64,000 nucleotides of DNA, taken from NCBI RefSeq assembly GCF_042647465.1, contig NZ_JBHRVN010000004.1; one strand, written 5' to 3'. Below the pieces are notes generated by a model, which was given only the letters and a program-made list of their open reading frames with translations, had not been told where the DNA came from and searched no databases. Shown here one piece after another: positions 59,155 through 64,000 of this stretch; position 1 is the stretch's first letter, and each line of letters opens with the position of its first letter. The translations under genes and the position numbers were made by a program. The stretch comes from Wagnerdoeblera intermedia. Lineage in GTDB: Bacteria > Pseudomonadota > Alphaproteobacteria > Rhodobacterales > Rhodobacteraceae.

Positions 59155-60873
59155 TCACGGGTGAGTGATCTTATGGCGCAGGGCGTCAAGCGCGCTGAAG
59201 ACTTCCTGCCAGTGGGTGAACATCAGCAGATGGCCGGCCTGGGGGATCTGCTGCACGCGCACCTCTCTGCCTGTGCGCAGCGGATGGGTCAGGGCGCCGG
59301 GAGGGGCGAAGGGATCCTCGCTGCCCTGAAGAAGCGTCAGCGGAACCTGGCTTTGTGACAAAAGGCTGCCCCAGTCGCTTTCGGTGCCGCAAAGCCCCCG
59401 GGCCAGCGCCGCGGCCCCGCAGAGCTCATTGTACAGAAGGCTCTGCGCCAGTCCGGCCTGCATCGCTGCGCGCATCTCAGGATCAGTTGCCACAATCCGG
59501 TCAGGGCCCTGGGCGCAGAGGGCTGCCTGTGGCAGGCTGCGCCGCGCCGCCCGGGACAGCATCGCCCGGGCCACGAGCGGCATCAGCCCCGGCGTAAAGC
59601 GCGCGTTCGATCTGAGCCAGCCCGGCCAGCCGCTCAGGGAGGCCGCCTCATGGGCGTCATGAAGCGGAAGGAGCGGCGCAGCCCCGAGGACAGCCGCCAC
59701 AAGATCCGGCCGGCGGTGCGCCAGATGCAGCGCGAAGCGCAGATCGCCGCCCATGCTGAGCACGATCACCTCAGTCAGGCCGAGCGTGTCGAGCAGGGCG
59801 GCAAGATCGGCGCTGACCCCTTCGACCGCATCTGCCCCCTCGGGCAGTGGACTGCTCGCGCCATAGCCAGCGCGCAGGGGCACGAGGATTCGCAGCCCCC
59901 GCGCCGCCGCCGCTGCCTCTGCCCGCGCGGGTAACCGGGTCAGCCCCCAGTCCGAGTGCAGATAAAGGACCGCGACGCCTTTGGGATCACCGAACTCCAG
60001 ATAATCCATCCGCCGTCCGGCGCTCAGCCGCAGAGAGGTGGAGAGCCGGGGAAGCGCTGCCGTGCTTTCCGGCTGCGCCAGGCGGTCCTCGGGCAGGCAG
60101 GCGCCCTGTAAAAGGGTCAGCGCAACCCGCACCAGATCGCTTTGACCATGGGTTTCGGTCTTGGTCAGGATGGTGCGCAGCTGGGTGCGGACCGTCTCGG
60201 CAGAGCGGCCCCGCTGTTCGGCGATCTCGGTCAGGCTTTGTCCGCGACTGATGGCGCGGGTGATATCCACTTCAGCCGGCGAGAGGCCAAAGGCCGCGCG
60301 CAGGCTGCGGGTCAGACCCTCGGTCCAGTTCAGTTCCGACGTCACGATCAGCGCGAGTGGCGACAGGGCGGCGCCCGGGGACTTCGAGACGCGGCAGATC
60401 AAAAGCCCGCCGCTGCCCTGATGACGAAGCCGAAGGGTGATCGGCCCCTCCATGCGGCCTTCCGCGACCAGACGGGTCATCTGCCGCAGCTTATTGAGAT
60501 CTGCGCCATCGAGGGGCAGGCGGGAGATCCCGGCCCCGTCATAAAGGGCGAGCGTGTCCATGGCCGCAGGATTGACCTTTGCAATCTGCGGCCCGCCATC
60601 TGCCAAAAAGGCGGCAACTGCGGGGTAGAGATCAAGGACGCACTGGTCCGCCCCCCCGACTGAACAGCGGTCCAGAAGCTCGGCTGCGAGCGCGAAATGA
60701 GCCTCCGGCCAGGAGCGGGCCCCGGGGGGCAAAAGCCGCTGAGGTGCGGCCCAGGTCTCCCAAAGGCTCAGAAAAGAGGCCAGCCCCTCAGGGCGTGCCG
60801 CCAGATCGTAAAGGGCATGCAGGATCTCTTGCGCAAGAGAGGCTGCCTGTGCTGGACCTCCCGCTTCATTCAT
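59155..60873 (-). CDS. LuxR-type HTH fused to an alpha/beta hydrolase
   Basis: The protein of about 572 residues joins three parts. An N-terminal region with a PAS-like fold is followed by a LuxR-type HTH (FGLSPAEVDITRAISRGQSLTEIAEQRGRSAETVRTQLRTILTKTE, about residues 205-250). The C-terminal alpha/beta hydrolase has the nucleophile elbow VIVLSMGGDLRF (Ser, with Leu before it instead of the usual His), an acidic residue in GSEDPFAPP and His in QAGHLLMF. This couples a DNA-binding domain to an enzyme or ligand-binding fold in one chain. The start at ATG 60873 is chosen; an upstream TTG at 60939 would add 22 residues. It is divergent from the GST gene. Confidence 0.78.
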   Translation of the reverse strand: MNEAGGPAQAASLAQEILHALYDLAARPEGLASFLSLWETWAAPQRLLPPGARSWPEAHFALAAELLDRCSVGGADQCVLDLYPAVAAFLADGGPQIAKVNPAAMDTLALYDGAGISRLPLDGADLNKLRQMTRLVAEGRMEGPITLRLRHQGSGGLLICRVSKSPGAALSPLALIVTSELNWTEGLTRSLRAAFGLSPAEVDITRAISRGQSLTEIAEQRGRSAETVRTQLRTILTKTETHGQSDLVRVALTLLQGACLPEDRLAQPESTAALPRLSTSLRLSAGRRMDYLEFGDPKGVAVLYLHSDWGLTRLPARAEAAAAARGLRILVPLRAGYGASSPLPEGADAVEGVSADLAALLDTLGLTEVIVLSMGGDLRFALHLAHRRPDLVAAVLGAAPLLPLHDAHEAASLSGWPGWLRSNARFTPGLMPLVARAMLSRAARRSLPQAALCAQGPDRIVATDPEMRAAMQAGLAQSLLYNELCGAAALARGLCGTESDWGSLLSQSQVPLTLLQGSEDPFAPPGALTHPLRTGREVRVQQIPQAGHLLMFTHWQEVFSALDALRHKITHP

Positions 60874-61009
60874 GCTCCAAATCCGCCTGATATTGCTAAG
60901 GGGCAAACCCAGAGTGCCGCTGTAGTCGTCATCTGGCAATCCTGCATTGATCGTGAATTTCTACCTATAGTTGAATTTTAATCACCACGAAGAGAGGGAG
61001 AGACGAAAT

Positions 61010-61669
61010 ATGATCCGCCTGTACGGAGTCGCGCGTTCACGGGCCACGCGCCCGCTTTGGGTTCTTTATGAAACAGGGATGGCGTTTGAGCAGATCCCTG
61101 TCGTGCAGGCTTATCGGCTGGCCGACCCGCTGGCGGCCGATGCGCCGCTGAACACGGCCTCCCCGGAGTTTCTCGCCGTCAACGCCCAGGGGCTGGTTCC
61201 GGCTTTGCGCGACGGGGATCTGGTGATGACTGAATCGCTGGCCATCAGCTGGTATCTGGCGCGGGCCTATGGCGGCGATCTCGCCCCGCAGACGCCGCAG
61301 GAAGAAGCGATGGCGCTCCAATGGGCCTTCGTGGGCGGCACCGCTGTTGAGGATGCCGGTCTCAGGATTACAAAGGCCATCACCGCAGATGGCTATGAGG
61401 CCGCGATGCAGCAGCCTGCCGTTCAGGCGGATATCGCTGCGCTGCGTCGCCCCTTCGCGCTGATTGAAGCGGGGCTTGAGGGGCGGGACTGGCTGCTGGG
61501 CGCGCGCTTTACGGTTGCAGACATCATGCTGGCAGAATGCGTGCGCTACGCACAGCCGGCAAAGGATCTGCTGGCTGACTATCCGCGCCTTTCCGCCTGG
61601 CTGGCGCGTGCGCAAAACCGTCCGGCTTTCGCCAGAGTGATGGCCGATCGCGCCGCCGAACCCGCCTGA
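61010..61669 (+). CDS. Glutathione S-transferase family protein
   Basis: The 219-residue protein has an N-terminal thioredoxin-like domain (GVARSRATRPLWVLYETGMAFEQIPV and NAQGLVPALRDGDLVMTESLAISWYLARAYGG with the conserved VPAL-x-ES pattern) and a C-terminal helical domain (LEGRDWLLGARFTVADIMLAECVRYAQPAKDLLADYPRLSAWLARAQNRPAFARV). It probably conjugates or reduces with glutathione; the substrate is unknown. GGGAG precedes ATG 61010; a frame opening at 60971 has no ribosome-binding site. Confidence 0.85.
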   Translation: MIRLYGVARSRATRPLWVLYETGMAFEQIPVVQAYRLADPLAADAPLNTASPEFLAVNAQGLVPALRDGDLVMTESLAISWYLARAYGGDLAPQTPQEEAMALQWAFVGGTAVEDAGLRITKAITADGYEAAMQQPAVQADIAALRRPFALIEAGLEGRDWLLGARFTVADIMLAECVRYAQPAKDLLADYPRLSAWLARAQNRPAFARVMADRAAEPA

Positions 61670-61805
61670 GCCGGAGGCGGTGATCCGCCCGCGCTGCATG
61701 GTCGCGGCGCGGGCGGACGGCTTTCGCAGGGATGCGACCTTGCGAGCGGCGGCGCAGAGTGGTCTATTGCGGCCTTAAGAAACCAATCGAGCGTGCAGGG
61801 TATTT

Positions 61806-63764
61806 ATGTCCGACCTTCTGAACCAACAGCCCGAGACTTATGACGCCTCTTCGATTGAGGTGCTTGAGGGGCTTGAGGCGGTCCGCAAGCGCCCGGGCAT
61901 GTATATCGGTGGCACCGATGAACGTGCGCTTCACCATATGGTGGCGGAAATCCTCGACAACTCGATGGACGAGGCCGTGGCCGGTCACGCCACCCGCATT
62001 GAGGTCGAGCTGCATGAGGACGGCTCGGTCACCGTGCGCGACAACGGGCGCGGCATCCCGGTCGATCCCCATCCGAAATTCCCCGATAAATCCGCGCTGG
62101 AGGTGATCCTCTGCACCCTGCACGCGGGCGGCAAATTCTCAAACAAAGCCTATTCGACTTCGGGCGGCCTGAACGGCGTGGGCTCATCGGTCGTTAACGC
62201 ATTGTCGGATCTGATGCGGGTGGAGGTGGCGCGCAACCGCGAGCTTTTCGTCCAGGAATTCAGCCGCGGTAAACCGAAGGGTCCGGTGGCAAAAGTGGGC
62301 TCCGCCCCGAACCGCCGCGGCACGGCGGTCACCTTCCACGCGGACCCTGAGATCTTCGGGAGCCAGCATCTGAAGCCTGCGCGGCTTTACAAGATGGTGC
62401 GCTCAAAAGCCTATCTTTTCTCAGGCGTTGAGATCCGCTGGAAAACGGCCGTCAATGACGGCGAGACGCCGCTTGAGGCGACGTTCCATTATCCCGGCGG
62501 TCTGGCGCAATATCTCGTCGAGAGCATGGGCAATACCATGACCTATGCCGAGAAGCCCTTTGCCGGCAAAGTCTCTTTTGAAGAGAAATACGGCGTGCCG
62601 GGCTCAGTGGAATGGGCGGTGAACTGGACGCCGATGCGCGACGGCTTCATTCATTCCTACACCAATACCGTGCCGACGCCTGATGGCGGCACCCATGAAT
62701 CGGGCTTCTGGGCAGCGATCTACAAAGGCGTGCGGGCCTACGGCGAGCTGATCAAGAACCGCAAAGCCGAGCTGATCACCCGGGATGATCTGATGACCGG
62801 CGGCTGTGCGCTGTTGTCGATCTTTATCCGTGAGCCGAGCTTCGTGGGCCAGACCAAGGACCGTCTGTCGACCGAAGAAGCGGCGAAATGGGTCGAAGGC
62901 GCTGTGCGCGATCACTTCGACAACTGGCTGGCGGCCGATCCGAAATCGGCAGGCGCGATCATGGACTTCCTGGTCCTGCGCGCCGAAGAGCGCCTGCGCC
63001 GCCGTCAGGAAAAAGAGACGCAACGCAAATCAGCCACCAAACGTCTGCGCCTGCCGGGGAAACTTGTCGACTGCTCGGCCACCAACCGCGAAGGCACGGA
63101 GCTGTTCATCGTCGAGGGCGACTCGGCGGGCGGCTCGGCCAAAATGGCGCGGGATCGTCACAAACAGGCCGTGATGCCCATCCGTGGCAAGATCCTGAAC
63201 GTCCTTGGTGCGGCGGGCGCAAAGCTCGGCTCCAACCAGGAAATCAGCGATCTTTGTCAGGCGCTTGGCGTGCAGATGGGGTCGAAATTCAATGCTGAGG
63301 ATCTGCGCTACGACAAGATCGTCATCATGACCGATGCGGATGTCGACGGCGCGCATATCGCCTCGCTGCTGATGACCTTTTTCTTCACCCAGATGCGCCC
63401 GCTGATCGACAAGGGGCACCTCTATCTGGCCTGTCCGCCGCTTTTCCGGCTCACCCAGGGCGCGCGCCGCGTCTATTGCATCGATGAGGCCGAGAAGAAC
63501 GAATGGCTGAAAAAGGGCCTGGGCGGCAAGGGTAAGATCGAAGTGAGCCGCTTTAAGGGCCTTGGAGAAATGGACGCCAAGGACCTGAAAGAGACCACCA
63601 TGAGCCCGGCCACGCGCCAGCTGATCCGCGTGACCATCGATGAGGATGCCCCCGGCGAAACCGGCGATCTGGTCGAACGTCTGATGGGGAAAAAGCCGGA
63701 ATTGCGCTTCCAGTATATCCAGGAGAATGCCCGCTTCGTCGATGCCGAAGACGTCGATGTCTGA
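61806..63764 (+). CDS. parE: DNA topoisomerase IV subunit B
   Basis: The 652-residue protein is a GHKL ATPase/toprim topoisomerase subunit: RKRPGMYIGGTDERALHHMVAEILDNSMDEA, the glycine-rich GLNGVGSSVVNAL, and the toprim EGDSAGGSAKMARDR and TDADVDGAHIASLL. The KxRPGMYIGGTDE and ALGVQ segments match ParE better than GyrB. With ParC it decatenates daughter chromosomes. ParC is outside the window. Confidence 0.94.
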   Translation: MSDLLNQQPETYDASSIEVLEGLEAVRKRPGMYIGGTDERALHHMVAEILDNSMDEAVAGHATRIEVELHEDGSVTVRDNGRGIPVDPHPKFPDKSALEVILCTLHAGGKFSNKAYSTSGGLNGVGSSVVNALSDLMRVEVARNRELFVQEFSRGKPKGPVAKVGSAPNRRGTAVTFHADPEIFGSQHLKPARLYKMVRSKAYLFSGVEIRWKTAVNDGETPLEATFHYPGGLAQYLVESMGNTMTYAEKPFAGKVSFEEKYGVPGSVEWAVNWTPMRDGFIHSYTNTVPTPDGGTHESGFWAAIYKGVRAYGELIKNRKAELITRDDLMTGGCALLSIFIREPSFVGQTKDRLSTEEAAKWVEGAVRDHFDNWLAADPKSAGAIMDFLVLRAEERLRRRQEKETQRKSATKRLRLPGKLVDCSATNREGTELFIVEGDSAGGSAKMARDRHKQAVMPIRGKILNVLGAAGAKLGSNQEISDLCQALGVQMGSKFNAEDLRYDKIVIMTDADVDGAHIASLLMTFFFTQMRPLIDKGHLYLACPPLFRLTQGARRVYCIDEAEKNEWLKKGLGGKGKIEVSRFKGLGEMDAKDLKETTMSPATRQLIRVTIDEDAPGETGDLVERLMGKKPELRFQYIQENARFVDAEDVDV

Positions 63765-63786
63765 GGCTCTCTGAAGACCGGTCTGC

Positions 63787-63816
63787 AAAGCCCCGCCCTC
63801 ACCGGCGGGGCTTTTT
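63787..63816 (+). terminator. Terminator after parE
   Basis: GCCCCGCC-CTCACC-GGCGGGGC stem followed by TTTTT, 22 bp after the stop. Confidence 0.93.
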
Positions 63817-63921
63817 CATGGGCGCATTACATCAGGAGATCCGGTGCGCGGTCTGCGCCGGCTCCAAACGGCCAAAGAGCCGCTGCGGAACGGGGACTGC
63901 GGCTGGCGATGTGGTGAAAGC

Positions 63922-63997
63922 TGGTGCCCCCAGACGGAATCGAACCGCCGACCTTCTGATTACAAATCAGTTGCTCTACCTGCTGAGCTATAGGGGC
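63922..63997 (-). tRNA. tRNA-Thr (UGU)
   Basis: A complete 76-nt cloverleaf on the minus strand with encoded CCA. Acceptor GCCCCTA pairs with TGGGGGC, anticodon stem CTGAT/ATCAG, loop TTTGTAA, anticodon TGT. The TATAGCTCAGCAGGTAGAGC D-arm is standard for threonine tRNAs. Confidence 0.94.
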
Positions 63998-64000
63998 ACG

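Overview
The window is about 64 kb of high-GC chromosome from an alphaproteobacterium, most likely order Rhodobacterales (Rhodobacter/Paracoccus relatives). This is judged from the CckA-type hybrid kinase with a CtrA-like box upstream, GTTC-N7-GTTC type SOS boxes, the recA-alaS adjacency, the metal-site sequence of HemB, and general protein resemblance. No 16S rRNA gene is present and no database was searched, so no species is named.

Layout. Positions 1-1848: the 5' part of a glutaryl-CoA dehydrogenase gene with a divergent LysR regulator. 1960-6724: a vitamin B12 uptake operon (cobalamin riboswitch, btuB, btuF, btuC, btuD); btuB is split by one extra G in a nine-G run. 6798-10948: an RsmB-like rRNA methyltransferase, the cell-cycle kinase CckA and a convergent sulfotransferase. 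11178-16211: recA, alaS, a DUF1330 gene and fabD, then a strong terminator. 16375-16619: two near-identical elongator tRNA-Met genes.

16605-25312: an integrative element of about 8.7 kb inserted at the 3' end of the second tRNA-Met, bounded by a 16-bp direct repeat that contains the tRNA end. It carries a P4-type tyrosine integrase, an AlpA-like regulator, a winged-helix protein, a PC4-type ssDNA-binding protein, a toprim primase-like protein, a DUF3987 ATPase-like protein, two poorly known proteins (one with a C-terminal HTH), a CI/Cro-like divergent control region, an iteron-like repeat array, and an unusual set of triplet TGTAGC arrays. I see no capsid, tail, conjugation or recognisable defence gene. 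It looks like a replication-capable satellite or mini-island and is the most interesting part of the window. An IS110/IS1111-type insertion sequence (about 25388-26823) sits just outside its right end.

27074-34543: a left-facing block for rRNA dimethylation, vitamin B6 and outer-membrane biogenesis (lptF, lptG, lptD, surA, pdxA, rsmA). 34702-36952: pepA, holC and a small exported protein. 36949-44647: MFS exporter, phosphoglycolate phosphatase, AlkD-like repair protein, DUF3445 protein, mfd and a membrane protein. 44768-55110: hemB, a Ysc84-like lipoprotein, gyrA, a membrane-anchored aspartic protease, an SOS-boxed PA0069-like radical SAM protein, mrcA (PBP1A) and prfB. 55264-58711: a bactofilin overlapping an M23 peptidase gene, a membrane protein and a DUF455 ferritin-like protein. 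59155-63997: a LuxR-HTH/alpha-beta-hydrolase fusion, a glutathione S-transferase, parE and tRNA-Thr(UGU).

Common threads are DNA repair and topology (recA, mfd, AlkD-like, PA0069-like, gyrA, parE), envelope building (Lpt proteins, SurA, PBP1A, bactofilin/M23) and cobalamin uptake. Outside the island and the IS this looks like ordinary core chromosome.
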